Notes: generated by a model not told the origin, from the letters alone. A DNA stretch of 64,000 nucleotides from Chryseobacterium cucumeris (GCF_001593385.1 NZ_LUVZ01000001.1:62001-126000); one strand, 5' to 3'; positions 8,092 to 17,209 are shown, numbered from the stretch's first letter. A program made the numbers and translations.

Positions 8092-9084
8092 TTATTTTAC
8101 CTCAATTTTATGATAAGCAATCCATCGTTTGAGATTGCCCACCATTCTTTTTAAATGATCTTCATTCAGGAAAATATTGGTCCAATATTCAAATCTGTTG
8201 CACTGAACACTTATATAATAGGTCATAATAGCCAGACATGCGTAAGGTAAAAACTTTTTTTCTTCATCATGAATTTTAGTGACAGTTTCATAGCCTTTTA
8301 TAAAGCTATCTGCTTTTGCTTCATACTCCTCTTCGTTCAGGTGGGTTGTAAATAACTGAAATAGAAAGTAAGAGATATCAAAGCATAAATAACCATTACC
8401 ACAAAAATCAAAGTCAAAAAATGTGATTTCTTTTTCGTTATCAATATGTAAATTATCAAACCAGACATCAAGATGAATCGCTCCATATCTCATTTTCTGC
8501 AGGTCTGTATTTTCCATTTTTAGCGTTAAAAAATCGGAAAGACTTTCTAAAAATTGAATTTCGGTCGTGTTTTTACTATAGAAATTTTTTGTCCTTACAA
8601 CAGGATTCTTAAGCAGGTTTTGAGCATTGTAAGACATTCTCATCAGTTCTACATGTTCTGTTGATTGATGAACTTTAGCTAGTGCCTGCCCAATCAGAAA
8701 GCTGGTTTCCGGTGAGAATTTTGCTGTTTTTATACCCTTAGCATATGAAAATAAAACACCGAATCTTGTTCCTTCCGGAGCTTCAATTTTCTGAATAAAA
8801 TTGTTTGATTGATCTGCTATGGGAAAAGCAACTTGTCGGTCTGCTTCTTTCAGGTGATTGAGAAGTCTTAATTCTTCTTGAATTTCTAATTCGGTTCGCC
8901 AATCATGAGTGTACACTCTAAAAACGTATTTGCTTTCGCCATCATGAACGATGTATAAATGGTTCATCGCAAGCCGGAAGATCCTGCATTCTGTGTTGTC
9001 GGTTAGTCCATATCTTTCTTGAATAAGTTGGCCAAGTCTATCAGGTAAAAGCGTGCTGTTTATTGTTGGAAATTTCTCTGTCAT
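8092..9084 (-). CDS. Aminoglycoside-phosphotransferase (APH)/SrkA-like kinase
   Basis: The 330-residue protein has an APH-type kinase layout: an N-lobe with the weak ATP-lysine strand YVFRVYTHDW, a hinge, then the catalytic loop HLDVWFDNLH (H-x-D-x-x-x-x-N form) and the metal-binding DFDFCG. These motifs show an ATP-dependent small-molecule kinase fold. Close fold relatives include stress-response kinase A/RdoA, homoserine kinase type II and fructosamine kinases; bona fide antibiotic kinases are only one branch, and nothing in the context suggests resistance. It runs in the same direction as the DUF2625 gene. Confidence 0.8.
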   Translation of the reverse strand: MTEKFPTINSTLLPDRLGQLIQERYGLTDNTECRIFRLAMNHLYIVHDGESKYVFRVYTHDWRTELEIQEELRLLNHLKEADRQVAFPIADQSNNFIQKIEAPEGTRFGVLFSYAKGIKTAKFSPETSFLIGQALAKVHQSTEHVELMRMSYNAQNLLKNPVVRTKNFYSKNTTEIQFLESLSDFLTLKMENTDLQKMRYGAIHLDVWFDNLHIDNEKEITFFDFDFCGNGYLCFDISYFLFQLFTTHLNEEEYEAKADSFIKGYETVTKIHDEEKKFLPYACLAIMTYYISVQCNRFEYWTNIFLNEDHLKRMVGNLKRWIAYHKIEVK

Positions 9085-9162
9085 GTAATTCTTGTGCGTA
9101 GCTGGTTATATAGTTTGCGCAATTTCGTTAACATTTTTCGATTTTACACCTATTACATCCAT

Positions 9163-10320
9163 TTATTTAACTATTTCATGCAATTCAATTTCTAAATCCT
9201 TCTTTTCCTTTTCTTTATAAAATTCAGAATTTGCTAATGAAATATTGAATTCTTTAACAGTTGCAGAGTAATCCTGTTTTAGTAAGATTTTAGCCTTTAT
9301 AATATTTAAATAAGCCTCTGAAAAATTTGGATAAGAATCTATAAGGATTTTCCAGGCCTGAATAGCTTTATCATATTGCTTTTCATTATAAAATGCCCAC
9401 CCTTTTCCATTTAAAATACCCAATGAAAAATTTAGATTAACACCGTAATTGGAGCGTATTTCTTTATCCAATGATGATTTAATGCTCAAGTCTGTTTGCT
9501 TATTTGATATATACTTTGACTGAATGGCAGACCAATCTTCAAATATCTCGTAAAGAGCTGTATTAATAAGTAAGCCTGGCGTTGCATTATGATCTGCTTT
9601 TTTAAACTCATATCCTTTCATATCCAGAAAGGGATTGTTAATTTTCTTAATGATGGAATCCATCTTCTGGAAATCTTCGGGATAATCGTTTCCGATTCCA
9701 TAGCGATAATATTTTTTTGTATGAAAAGAGCGCTTACTGAATTGATTTATAGAATCTGTTAGGTCAACATTTTTCTGAGTAAAAAATGGGCTCATAGAAA
9801 TAATTGCATTCAAGTCATTTATTCTGGAATTCAATAATGATGTTGTAAAATATCCATATCTGGAATGACCAATTAAAACTCTAAAAGAAGAGGCTTTGTA
9901 CTCTCTCTCAGCTAATGGGATGAGTTGTTCAAAAATAAATTTTTCATTCTCTTGTGCAAGGCCGTTGGGATCTGAAATTTTATACTGTGTTTCCAGATAG
10001 CGGTATCTTTGTTCTGATTCAACGCTTATTATGATAGAGGAAGGAATCTGTTCATTACTCGTTAAATAGTCAATGGTATTGAGAATATAATGATTACTTC
10101 TTTTATTTTGCCGATCAAATACAATAATTAATGGGAATTTGTTCCCGGACTTCTTTTGCCATTCTATGGGAACTATTACAGAAATCTTTTTCTCAAATCC
10201 CAGACTTGTTGATTGTAATATTGTGTCTTTTAGTGTTTTATATCTTTCATAGTTCTGGGCAAGCAGTGAAGACGTTGCTGAAGTGAAAACTAAAAGAAAG
10301 AGTAAGTACTTTTTTATCAT
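9163..10320 (-). CDS. Alpha/beta-hydrolase esterase (IroE/Fes-like) with C-terminal TPR
   Basis: The 385-residue protein begins with a signal peptide ending SSLLAQ. The hydrolase part (about 25-260) has the nucleophile elbow IGHSRYGYF (G-x-S-x-x-G) and a likely catalytic His in KKADHNATPG, the layout of the 'putative esterase' family that includes enterochelin esterases and S-formylglutathione hydrolase. The last 100 residues have TPR-like helices (GWAFYNEKQYDKAIQAWKIL). Exported esterases of this type in Bacteroidota act on siderophore- or polysaccharide-linked esters, but no siderophore gene is near. It stands alone. Confidence 0.8.
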   Translation of the reverse strand: MIKKYLLFLLVFTSATSSLLAQNYERYKTLKDTILQSTSLGFEKKISVIVPIEWQKKSGNKFPLIIVFDRQNKRSNHYILNTIDYLTSNEQIPSSIIISVESEQRYRYLETQYKISDPNGLAQENEKFIFEQLIPLAEREYKASSFRVLIGHSRYGYFTTSLLNSRINDLNAIISMSPFFTQKNVDLTDSINQFSKRSFHTKKYYRYGIGNDYPEDFQKMDSIIKKINNPFLDMKGYEFKKADHNATPGLLINTALYEIFEDWSAIQSKYISNKQTDLSIKSSLDKEIRSNYGVNLNFSLGILNGKGWAFYNEKQYDKAIQAWKILIDSYPNFSEAYLNIIKAKILLKQDYSATVKEFNISLANSEFYKEKEKKDLEIELHEIVK

Positions 10321-10405
10321 GGATATCAGTTAAGACTCAAATTTACGGATTGTGTTCATATAAAATTTGTAACGATGGTAATGTTGTTCGATTTTTTCCA
10401 TAAAA

Positions 10406-10433
10406 AGCTCCAAAATCTTTAGATTTTGGAGCT
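10406..10433 (-). terminator. Intrinsic terminator of the BspA-like gene
   Basis: AGCTCCAAAATCT (10406-10418) and AGATTTTGGAGCT (10421-10433) are a perfect 13-bp inverted repeat. On the minus strand it is followed by TTTTTA, 33 bases past the stop codon at 10466. Confidence 0.8.
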
Positions 10434-10465
10434 GACTTTAAACAGACAGCCTTTCAGCTGATTAA

Positions 10466-11959
10466 TTATTGCTTGGTGATTTTATTAAAAAAAGTATCAC
10501 CTTTAAAGATATAGTCTCCTGAAGGATATTCAGTAAGATCGATGGTGTTTTTCCCTTTTCTAAACAATATGTTTTTAATGAGGCTACCGTTATTATCATA
10601 TAAATAAACATTTTCGTCTACTGAGGATTCCACGTTGATCACTCCTGTCGTTGGATTAGGATACACGGAAGTTTTCGTTTTTGGGGAAACTTCTCTTGAT
10701 GACAGATAACAACCTGAAATATAGGAATCTCCACTAATATTAAAGCCTTTGTTGATGAGTTGGGCTCTGGCAAGCATCGCTTGCGGTGTAGAATAAACCA
10801 ATCCTGTTGCATCTATAACTCCGGACGTTATTGTCGAATTCGCCCAGGTAGGATTATTATTCAAAGCGATGAGAAAATTGCTGTAATTTGTACATGATAA
10901 GCCGACATTTTTAAATCCAAAATAGATTGAATTCCAGCTGAAGTTCTGAAGCTTGATATTCCATGAAGAAATATCCTGGTCAAAATGTGAAGCACCTGCA
11001 AACATATTAAATCCAGCAAAATAATCAATCTTACTTACATCCCAGTTTCCGATGGGCTGATTGAATGATACTGCATTTTCAAACATATGCTCAAAATCTG
11101 TCACTTTACCAGTATTCCAGTTATCAAGTGGCTGATTAAATGCTGCTGCATTATAGAATGTATAGCGGAAATTAGTCGCATTTTCTGTATTCCATGAATT
11201 TAATGGCTGGTTGAAAGCTGTGGCATCTGCAAACATGGAGGAAAAATCAGTTCCGGATATCGTATTCCAGGCAGAAATATCCTGATTGAAAGAAGATGCA
11301 GAAGAAAACATGCTGCTGAAATTAGTTACTTTTGCCGTATCCCAGTTTCCGATATTCTGATTAAACAGCGTCGCTCCGCTGAACATACCGCTCATGTCCG
11401 TAATACGGAATGGATTCCAGTAAGAAAATGAAGTATGGCCTGTCAAAGATGAACAGTTAAGGAACATTTGTGATAAACTGGTTATCTGTGTTAAATCAGG
11501 AGTATCTGCAGCCGTTACGTTAAGATTGGGACAGTTGGCGAATGCTCTGTCGAATTGCTGAAGCCATGTCGTATTTCCCCACTGGCTAAGTTCTATAAGT
11601 TCCTGATTTCCACCTGGAGGTATGATTTCGGTATTGGCCCTGAATCCGTAAAATGATCCGTTACCGCTAGATACTTTTAATTCGTAAGTGGCCTGCAGAG
11701 GATCTGGATGGAATGATGGCCCAAAATATATGAGTAAAGGCTCATTGCTGCTGGAGTTTACATAATCAAACATCCCGTTATGCTCAGGATATCCTACTTC
11801 TTCCCAGTGAATGGTGTAATCGGTTCCTGTGCCGCCGAATCTTATTGAATGATCAATGACGCCGTTGGCATTGGGTTTCCAGATGGTAGTAAATTCATTC
11901 TGCGCATAGGAAATGCAAAATAAAAGGAGAAAAATGATTATTAGTTGTTTTTTACACAT
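10466..11959 (-). CDS. BspA-like surface protein with type IX secretion tail
   Basis: The 497-residue protein has a signal peptide (ending SYAQ). About eight DUF285/BspA-type leucine-rich units follow at residues 130-370, each with the phrase MFxxAxxFNQxIxxWxT (for example MFSGATLFNQNIGNWDTAKV). The C-terminal 75 residues form a type A sorting domain starting VYPNPTTGVINV and ending in basic KQ, which directs export through the type IX system and cell-surface attachment or release. BspA-like proteins bind host or matrix proteins in other species; the ligand here is unknown. It is a single gene with a strong terminator. Confidence 0.9.
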   Translation of the reverse strand: MCKKQLIIIFLLLFCISYAQNEFTTIWKPNANGVIDHSIRFGGTGTDYTIHWEEVGYPEHNGMFDYVNSSSNEPLLIYFGPSFHPDPLQATYELKVSSGNGSFYGFRANTEIIPPGGNQELIELSQWGNTTWLQQFDRAFANCPNLNVTAADTPDLTQITSLSQMFLNCSSLTGHTSFSYWNPFRITDMSGMFSGATLFNQNIGNWDTAKVTNFSSMFSSASSFNQDISAWNTISGTDFSSMFADATAFNQPLNSWNTENATNFRYTFYNAAAFNQPLDNWNTGKVTDFEHMFENAVSFNQPIGNWDVSKIDYFAGFNMFAGASHFDQDISSWNIKLQNFSWNSIYFGFKNVGLSCTNYSNFLIALNNNPTWANSTITSGVIDATGLVYSTPQAMLARAQLINKGFNISGDSYISGCYLSSREVSPKTKTSVYPNPTTGVINVESSVDENVYLYDNNGSLIKNILFRKGKNTIDLTEYPSGDYIFKGDTFFNKITKQ

Positions 11960-12043
11960 AAATTAAAAGAGGTTTTTGTTAGGTTAAAAATTGGGTTTAG
12001 TAAGACAATTAATTTCCCGGGATTCTTTATCTTATCTCTAATA

Positions 12044-12051
12044 CAAAGGTA
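12044..12051 (-). promoter_or_regulatory. Candidate -7 box for the BspA-like gene
   Basis: The minus strand reads TACCTTTG here, which fits TAnnTTTG, about 85 bases before the start codon. No good -33 element is visible at the right spacing. Confidence 0.3.
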
Positions 12052-12200
12052 CTTTCGCGCAGCGACAGAACTCGTCGTATTAAAAGTTATAACCTCTTTT
12101 TTTAAGTTTTTTTTGATTAATTTTTGTATAAATAAACAGAGTAAAAACAGCCAGAAATTGTTTGCATTCTAAGAAGGATTTTGAATGGACAACAAAAAAA

Positions 12201-12231
12201 TCTGCAGCTATTAATTCATAATAACTGCAGA
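12201..12231 (-). terminator. Intrinsic terminator of the TonB receptor gene
   Basis: TCTGCAG (12201-12207) pairs with CTGCAGA (12225-12231). On the minus strand a run of seven T follows, just past the stop at 12244. Confidence 0.75.
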
Positions 12232-12243
12232 AATGAGATTGAT

Positions 12244-14634
12244 TTATATTGTTATTTTTACACCGGCTGAAATATTAATTCCGGGAAGCGGGCTGAGAAA
12301 CTTTAACTGAGAGTTCTGAAGCCTGGCCTCAATGTTCAACAGATTATTTCCTATAATATAATACTCCAGATCACCTATGCCTAAACTGTTGTCTTTATAG
12401 GCTAAACGTACATTTAGCAATGAAAATGCCGGCATAGGAAGCTCAGGATTGATATTCTTTCCTAAATATTTTTGTTTTAAATAATGGTCTAAACTTACAT
12501 TTATACTAAAGTTCTGTACATTTCCTTCAAGAGAGAATCCGAAACGGCTTGTTGGCATATTGGGCATATAATCACCATCACTCCACTTTCTTATGGAGCT
12601 GTCGGCAACGCTTATATTTCTTACCAAATCATAATAACCGCCTATCTCCCACTTTCCTATTTTTCCAAGATCTGTTTTATAAGTAGCTTCAGCTTCAATT
12701 CCATTGATTTCTGTGTCATCAGAACGCCATTCTTTTACAATAAAAGTATTTCTGGAAATTCCGGTATGGGCAAGGTAAATATAATTTTTATAAGAAGTAT
12801 TGTACCAGCTGGCGGAGACTGTTAGGTTTTTCATATTAACCCCAGTCCCGATTTCAATAGTGTTGGCTGTTTCCTTATCCAGCTTGTCATCACCATTTTC
12901 TTCTGTCAGGATCGCAAAATGATTGTTTCCTGAATACAGTTCATTCACTTCCGGAGCTCTTTCTGAATGGTTGTACTGTACTTTCAGATATCCTTTTTTA
13001 AAAATATTCCATTGTGCAGAACTATGAAATTGGTGAAGCGTGAAATCTCTGTCGCTGAGTTTTCCGCCCGAAAGCCCTCGGCTTCTGACATACTTATTAT
13101 CTGCTTCCGCTCTACGTTGCACATGATCATTTCTATACCCAAGATCAAACTGAATGATATTAAAATCAAGATGCTGCATCGTAAAGACCCCAATTTCACG
13201 GCTTACAGTATTAGGCAGATATCTTTGGCCTCCGGTTCCTTTCATATCTCTGTATTGTACCTCAAGACCTGTACTTCCTGTGAGAAATTTCAATTTCTGC
13301 TGTGTGATTTCCAGACGTCCATTGTGTTGGTTTACAGCAAACTGATTGGCACGGTAACGGTCCAGAAGTTCTGCGTTTTTTGAAAATACGCCCATATAAT
13401 TCAGTTTGATGCTTGAAATCGGAGAATGGGCAAACTTGTAACCGGATTCAAACATAGCTTTATGAGATAAGCTTCGGATGTTGATGGGACTATATTCTAT
13501 TTTGGGTTGTGGTTTTCCATGGCTATGTTGGGGAATTTTAGGGATGGCATACCCGGGAACTCCAAAATAGGAATAAGAATTCTGATAAGCTCCTCCTACA
13601 TACAATGATTTTCCAATATAACTGGTTCCTACATAAAATGAATTGCTTTCCGAATGACTGTTGGGAATGACTCCATCTTTTGTTTCCACATAATCCTTGA
13701 TTCCGTTTACTTCACTTTTATAACGGTCTTTTACTGCATCCTGACCAGGAACATACAGATCATTCTTTGGATTGGGATAATGTTTACCATCAGCAGGATT
13801 GTAATACGTAGAACTGAAGGTGTAAAGATCATCTTCAGAGAGTTCATATTCGATCATGTGATCCTTGGCAAACTGGCTGATGTAGGGAAAAAGACTTTTA
13901 TTGAGTACGCGTCTTGAATTTACATCGATCTGGCACAACGACTGTAAGATACTGTTGAAACCGACAAGATCCGGATCATAGCATCTGCTGTCTTTTGATT
14001 TTCCGGGAATTCTGACCATTTCCTGCTTCTGATTGGATGCTCCTACCGTCCAGACCCAGTTTTTAGCAATAACTCCTTTCGCTGAAAAAGCTTGTCTTTG
14101 TCCACTGTTGCTTCCGCCTTCAAGAAGGCCTTTTACATTGATCTTTTTATCCGGCAATTGTCTTGCGATATAATCCGTTTCAATATCTACGGCTCCTCCA
14201 ATGGCCTTTCCTCCATATAAAACTGATGCAGAGTTCTTATAAACGGTGATACTCTGAACATTGTTCATCTCTATATCCGTATTAAAATCAGGGCTTATCC
14301 CGGAAAGATCATTCACTGCTGTTCCGTTTTCCAGTATTTTTACCCGGTTTCCGCTTAGGCTTCGGATCACGGGAGCACCGGAATTCGGTCCGTATCCCGA
14401 ATTTTGAATTCCTGGAATTTTACTCAATGTTTCTCCCAGGGTATTGGATTGAATAAAATCCAGCTTTTTTCTTGAAATATTTACAGTGTTATAATTAGAT
14501 TTTCCCTGTACTTGTACAGACTCTATGTCTTTTACAATTTTTTTTTCAGGGGTACTTTTCTGAGCTTTCAGAATGGATGGTGAATACATAAGTGTGCCAC
14601 CCACCAAAAAATAAACAGTCCTTTTCATGTGCAT
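12244..14634 (-). CDS. TonB-dependent receptor, probable Zur-controlled zinc receptor
   Basis: The 796-residue protein has a signal peptide (ending LKAQ; a second ATG at 14628 is equally usable). A plug domain at about residues 40-160 (LGETLSKIPGIQNSGYG, VIRSLSGNRVKILENG, SVLYGGKAIGGAVDIET) is followed by a 22-strand-type barrel ending NISAGVKITI. It has no carboxypeptidase-like N-terminal domain, unlike SusC-type receptors. A His-rich loop (QHSHGKPQ) and a Zur-type palindrome over the promoter point to zinc uptake, as in ZnuD. The family identity is firm; the zinc substrate is inferred from the box shared with the locus at 33-35 kb. Confidence 0.85.
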   Translation of the reverse strand: MHMKRTVYFLVGGTLMYSPSILKAQKSTPEKKIVKDIESVQVQGKSNYNTVNISRKKLDFIQSNTLGETLSKIPGIQNSGYGPNSGAPVIRSLSGNRVKILENGTAVNDLSGISPDFNTDIEMNNVQSITVYKNSASVLYGGKAIGGAVDIETDYIARQLPDKKINVKGLLEGGSNSGQRQAFSAKGVIAKNWVWTVGASNQKQEMVRIPGKSKDSRCYDPDLVGFNSILQSLCQIDVNSRRVLNKSLFPYISQFAKDHMIEYELSEDDLYTFSSTYYNPADGKHYPNPKNDLYVPGQDAVKDRYKSEVNGIKDYVETKDGVIPNSHSESNSFYVGTSYIGKSLYVGGAYQNSYSYFGVPGYAIPKIPQHSHGKPQPKIEYSPINIRSLSHKAMFESGYKFAHSPISSIKLNYMGVFSKNAELLDRYRANQFAVNQHNGRLEITQQKLKFLTGSTGLEVQYRDMKGTGGQRYLPNTVSREIGVFTMQHLDFNIIQFDLGYRNDHVQRRAEADNKYVRSRGLSGGKLSDRDFTLHQFHSSAQWNIFKKGYLKVQYNHSERAPEVNELYSGNNHFAILTEENGDDKLDKETANTIEIGTGVNMKNLTVSASWYNTSYKNYIYLAHTGISRNTFIVKEWRSDDTEINGIEAEATYKTDLGKIGKWEIGGYYDLVRNISVADSSIRKWSDGDYMPNMPTSRFGFSLEGNVQNFSINVSLDHYLKQKYLGKNINPELPMPAFSLLNVRLAYKDNSLGIGDLEYYIIGNNLLNIEARLQNSQLKFLSPLPGINISAGVKITI

Positions 14635-14651
14635 ATACTTTAATGATCCGG

Positions 14652-14693
14652 CAAAGCTAGAACATTAAATTCATTAATGCAACAATGTTGCTT
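14652..14693 (-). promoter_or_regulatory. Promoter with Zur-type box for the TonB receptor
   Basis: On the minus strand TTG-N20-TAGCTTTG forms a standard flavobacterial promoter, with TAGCTTTG at 14659-14652. The -33 TTG lies inside the perfect palindrome GCAACAnTGTTGC (14679-14691), identical in form to the boxes at 33273, 34874 and 34914. Binding there would block the polymerase. Confidence 0.7.
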
Positions 14694-14786
14694 TATTGAT
14701 TTTTATTGAAAGCCCTGAAAATAAATTTAATTATTTGATAATAAATGTGTTATGAGATATTTTGCGGTCTATAAGGATATAGAAAA

Positions 14787-14806
14787 ACCGCTCTGGAAAG
14801 AGCGGT
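14787..14806. terminator. Intrinsic terminator downstream of the glycine-zipper peptide
   Basis: ACCGCTCT and AGAGCGGT form a perfect 8-bp stem with a GGAA tetraloop. T-runs occur on both strands, and it lies 31 bases past the peptide's stop. Confidence 0.8.
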
Positions 14807-14837
14807 CTGATTTTTTTACTGTGAATTTGCTTACTGA

Positions 14838-15122
14838 TTAGCAAGTAGAACCGCACTCAAGTAATTTGATGTGGACTACACCATTAACAACACATTGTGT
14901 TTGGCATAAAGCGTTAGTTACAACAGTGCTTACACCGCCTACTACTCCACCTACTGTAGATCCTACGCCAGATACAACACCTCCAACGATAGTACCTACA
15001 CCGCCTACTACTCCACCAACTACACCTCCTAGTCCACCTAGAAGACCGCCGATTGGATCTAGTAATCCGTTACCTGAAATAGCTTTTAATTCATTTCTGT
15101 CCAATTTTTTTAAGTTTTTCAT
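14838..15122 (-). CDS. Glycine-zipper bacteriocin-like leader peptide
   Basis: The 94-residue product starts MKNLKKLDRNELKAISGNG, the leader type found on many short Chryseobacterium peptides and similar to double-glycine leaders cut by C39-type exporters. The mature part is a run of repeats GGVVGG, GGVGTIVGG, GGVVSGVGS (about residues 26-68), a glycine-zipper that would insert into membranes. The C-terminus has four Cys (LCQTQC, ECGSTC) able to form two disulfides. No exporter, immunity or modification gene lies next to it, so killing activity is not shown; it could instead be a structural or signalling peptide. A strong terminator follows it. Confidence 0.7.
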   Translation of the reverse strand: MKNLKKLDRNELKAISGNGLLDPIGGLLGGLGGVVGGVVGGVGTIVGGVVSGVGSTVGGVVGGVSTVVTNALCQTQCVVNGVVHIKLLECGSTC

Positions 15123-15571
15123 AACTATAATTTTATATGATTATTACATCACGAATATATGAATAATAACTTTACAATTGCAAATTATTTTGAATAAATT
15201 AATTATAAGTTTTTATTATTTAATATTTCATTAATATAAGTGTATTTTAATAAGGATATAATTTTCACTTATATGTGATTGATTTTCTAAAAGTTAAAAA
15301 TGATAACTCAATTTGTGGAATTTAGAGTTATTATTTTTGCATTAAATGCTCTTTATTGGTATTTATTTTTCAATGGCTATAAAGCCTCTGTAATTTGCCT
15401 ATAAACAGTCTTCAGATAAGGTGAAAGTTGATCGTTTGAAGTCTTCAGATAGAGTAATTTTTTTAAAAAAGATAAAAGGAAGATAAAATTTGTGTTCTTC
15501 TAGTGGTAAAAACCATTCTGTTCATTGATAACGGAATCAAATTTTGTATTTTTGCTGACATACTTATATCA
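15123..15571. other. Long gap (449 bases) between leader peptide and XRE regulator
   Basis: It is AT-rich and has no supported gene. It holds a 12-bp direct repeat AGTCTTCAGATA at 15407-15418 and 15440-15451, exactly 33 bases apart, a possible TATTTTTG box at 15332-15339 with no gene behind it, and the promoter of the regulator at 15525-15554. Confidence 0.5.
15525..15554 (+). promoter_or_regulatory. Promoter of the XRE/S24 regulator, fixes its start
   Basis: TTG (15525-15527), 19 bases, then TATTTTTG (15547-15554) match the TTTG/TAnnTTTG promoter pattern. Transcription would begin near 15561, so the upstream in-frame ATG at 15503 cannot be used and translation begins at 15572. Confidence 0.6.
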
Positions 15572-16360
15572 ATGTCAGTTTTTTCAAATAATATACGCTT
15601 TTTAAGAGCCAGGAGAAAGCTCTCCCAACAGAATGTAGCCGATGAATTATTGATTTCAAGAGTCCGGTATTCAAAATATGAAAACGGAATTTCTGAACCT
15701 CCTATCGAGTTGTTGGTAAAAATCTCAAAATATTTCCACGTAAGTATTGACCTTATGCTGTCTGTAGATATTGAGAAGCATCCGATAGATGAAATGCTAA
15801 AGCTTCCGGATAACAGGATTGTTCTTCCGGTTGCGGTAGATAATCATGGAAATGATACAATAGAAATTATTCCTCAGAAAGCTTCAATGGGATATCTGGA
15901 AGGTTATAGCGATATAGACTACATCGAAAGTCTTCAGCGTATTGCTCTTCCTTTTCTTACCAATGGAAAATACAGAGCTTTTCCTGCAGATGGAGATTCT
16001 ATGCCCCCGTTCAGAAATGGGTCTTATATTGTAGGAAAATATGTAGAGGGAATCAATGAGTTGAAACAAGGCAAAACCTATGTTTTTGTTACCTTAAATG
16101 ACGGAATTACCTATAAGCGTTTTAAAGAAAGAAAAGAAAATGCCATCTGTGTAAGTGCTGACAATTCGTTTTATGAACCTTATGATATTCCTTTTGAAGA
16201 AGTAGTGGAAATATGGCAGTATGCTTCAGGAATTTTCCCTGAAGATTTTGAACCGGGAGATTATGAAAGCTACAATTTTAAAGAAATGTTCCGTGAACTG
16301 AGACAGGATATCAGGAATCTTGACAAAAAGGTTTCTGGCCGTCGCCGTAAACAATCTTAA
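15572..16360 (+). CDS. XRE-family regulator with S24/LexA-like C-terminal domain
   Basis: From the start at 15572 the protein has 262 residues. An HTH_3 domain covers about residues 5-65 (NNIRFLRARRKLSQQNVADE, SRVRYSKYENG). A LexA/S24-type domain follows, with FPADGDSMPPF (Ser143, as in the autoprotease Ser) and YKRF (Lys182 as the partner), so the catalytic pair of a CI/LexA-like repressor is present. The Ala-Gly cleavage site is not obvious. A last acidic/basic helix (residues 230-262) may oligomerise. The longer frame from 15503 is rejected because the promoter lies inside it. Such repressors usually answer stress; targets are unknown. Confidence 0.85.
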   Translation: MSVFSNNIRFLRARRKLSQQNVADELLISRVRYSKYENGISEPPIELLVKISKYFHVSIDLMLSVDIEKHPIDEMLKLPDNRIVLPVAVDNHGNDTIEIIPQKASMGYLEGYSDIDYIESLQRIALPFLTNGKYRAFPADGDSMPPFRNGSYIVGKYVEGINELKQGKTYVFVTLNDGITYKRFKERKENAICVSADNSFYEPYDIPFEEVVEIWQYASGIFPEDFEPGDYESYNFKEMFRELRQDIRNLDKKVSGRRRKQS

Positions 16361-16381
16361 TACTTATAATATTTATTAATA

Positions 16382-16407
16382 TACTCCCGGTTTTTACTCC
16401 GGGAGTA
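16382..16407. terminator. Hairpin between convergent genes
   Basis: TACTCCCGG (16382-16390) pairs with CCGGGAGTA (16399-16407) around an 8-base loop. It sits between the convergent XRE and exonuclease genes; a T-run is absent on the plus strand. Confidence 0.6.
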
Positions 16408-16429
16408 CATTATATATGAACTTCTCTAA

Positions 16430-17209
16430 TTACAAACGATCTGATAGTTCAACCCACACGGGAGCATGATCACTGCTTTTTTCCCACCCCCGTACATGAC
16501 TGTCTACTCCACCGGAAGTCAGTCTAGGCTGAAGATATGGACTTAATAGGATGTGATCTAATCTCATTCCTGCATTGCGGTCGTAGGCTTTATACAAATA
16601 ATCCCAGAAGGTATAGACTTTTTCGTCGGGGTAAAGACTTCGTACAGAATCAAGCCACCCTTTTTTCTGAAGATCTTTAAATGCTTTTCTCACTTCCGTT
16701 CTGTATAGCGCATCATTTTCCCAACGTTCAGGTTTATAAACATCAATAGGTTCGGGAATGATGTTAAAATCGCCGATAAGGATAGCAGGGAGTTCCATTT
16801 TGATGAGCTGGTTGGTTCGTCGCTTAAAACGTTTAATCCAGGATAATTTATAATCAAATTTAGGTCCGGGATAAGGATTTCCATTGGGAAGATACAAACA
16901 GCAGATGACCATTTGATCAATAATAGCTTCTATATAACGGCTTTGTACATCGTCTGTGTCACCCGGTAAAGCTCTTTGTACCTCGGTGATTTCTTTGTTT
17001 TTTGCCAGTATGGCTACTCCGTTCCAGCTTTTCTGCCCTTTCCATATCGCCTGGTATCCTGCTTTATTGATTTCCTGTACAGGGAAACGTTCCTGTGGGG
17101 CCTTTAGCTCCTGAAGGCAGACGATGTCCGGTGAAGCTTCCTTCAGCCATTTGAGTAAAACAGGAAGCCTGCCGTTGATTCCGTTTACGTTATACGTTGC
17201 TATTTTCAT
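16430..17209 (-). CDS. xth: Exodeoxyribonuclease III (AP endonuclease)
   Basis: The 259-residue protein is full length for the ExoIII/APE1 family. Visible motifs are NVNGI (N-terminal Asn), CLQELKA (catalytic Glu metal ligand), LPNGNP, IGDFNIIP (catalytic Asp-Asn), RLDHILLS and the C-terminal SDHAPVW with the general-base Asp-His. It removes nucleotides from 3' ends and nicks abasic sites in base-excision repair in the cytoplasm. It converges on the S24 regulator, with a hairpin between them, and starts about 190 bases from the next gene on the other strand. Confidence 0.95.
   Translation of the reverse strand: MKIATYNVNGINGRLPVLLKWLKEASPDIVCLQELKAPQERFPVQEINKAGYQAIWKGQKSWNGVAILAKNKEITEVQRALPGDTDDVQSRYIEAIIDQMVICCLYLPNGNPYPGPKFDYKLSWIKRFKRRTNQLIKMELPAILIGDFNIIPEPIDVYKPERWENDALYRTEVRKAFKDLQKKGWLDSVRSLYPDEKVYTFWDYLYKAYDRNAGMRLDHILLSPYLQPRLTSGGVDSHVRGWEKSSDHAPVWVELSDRL

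Noticed and set aside
8092..9084. Antibiotic-resistance kinase
   Set aside because: The APH fold is present, but the family is broad and there is no resistance or mobile context.
14866..15162. 98-codon plus-strand frame rich in Pro-Thr repeats
   Set aside because: It is the complement of the glycine-zipper peptide; Gly codons (GGN) read as Pro/Thr on the other strand.
15503..15571. 23-codon N-terminal extension of the XRE regulator
   Set aside because: The promoter of the gene lies within it, and the extension has no HTH-family counterpart.
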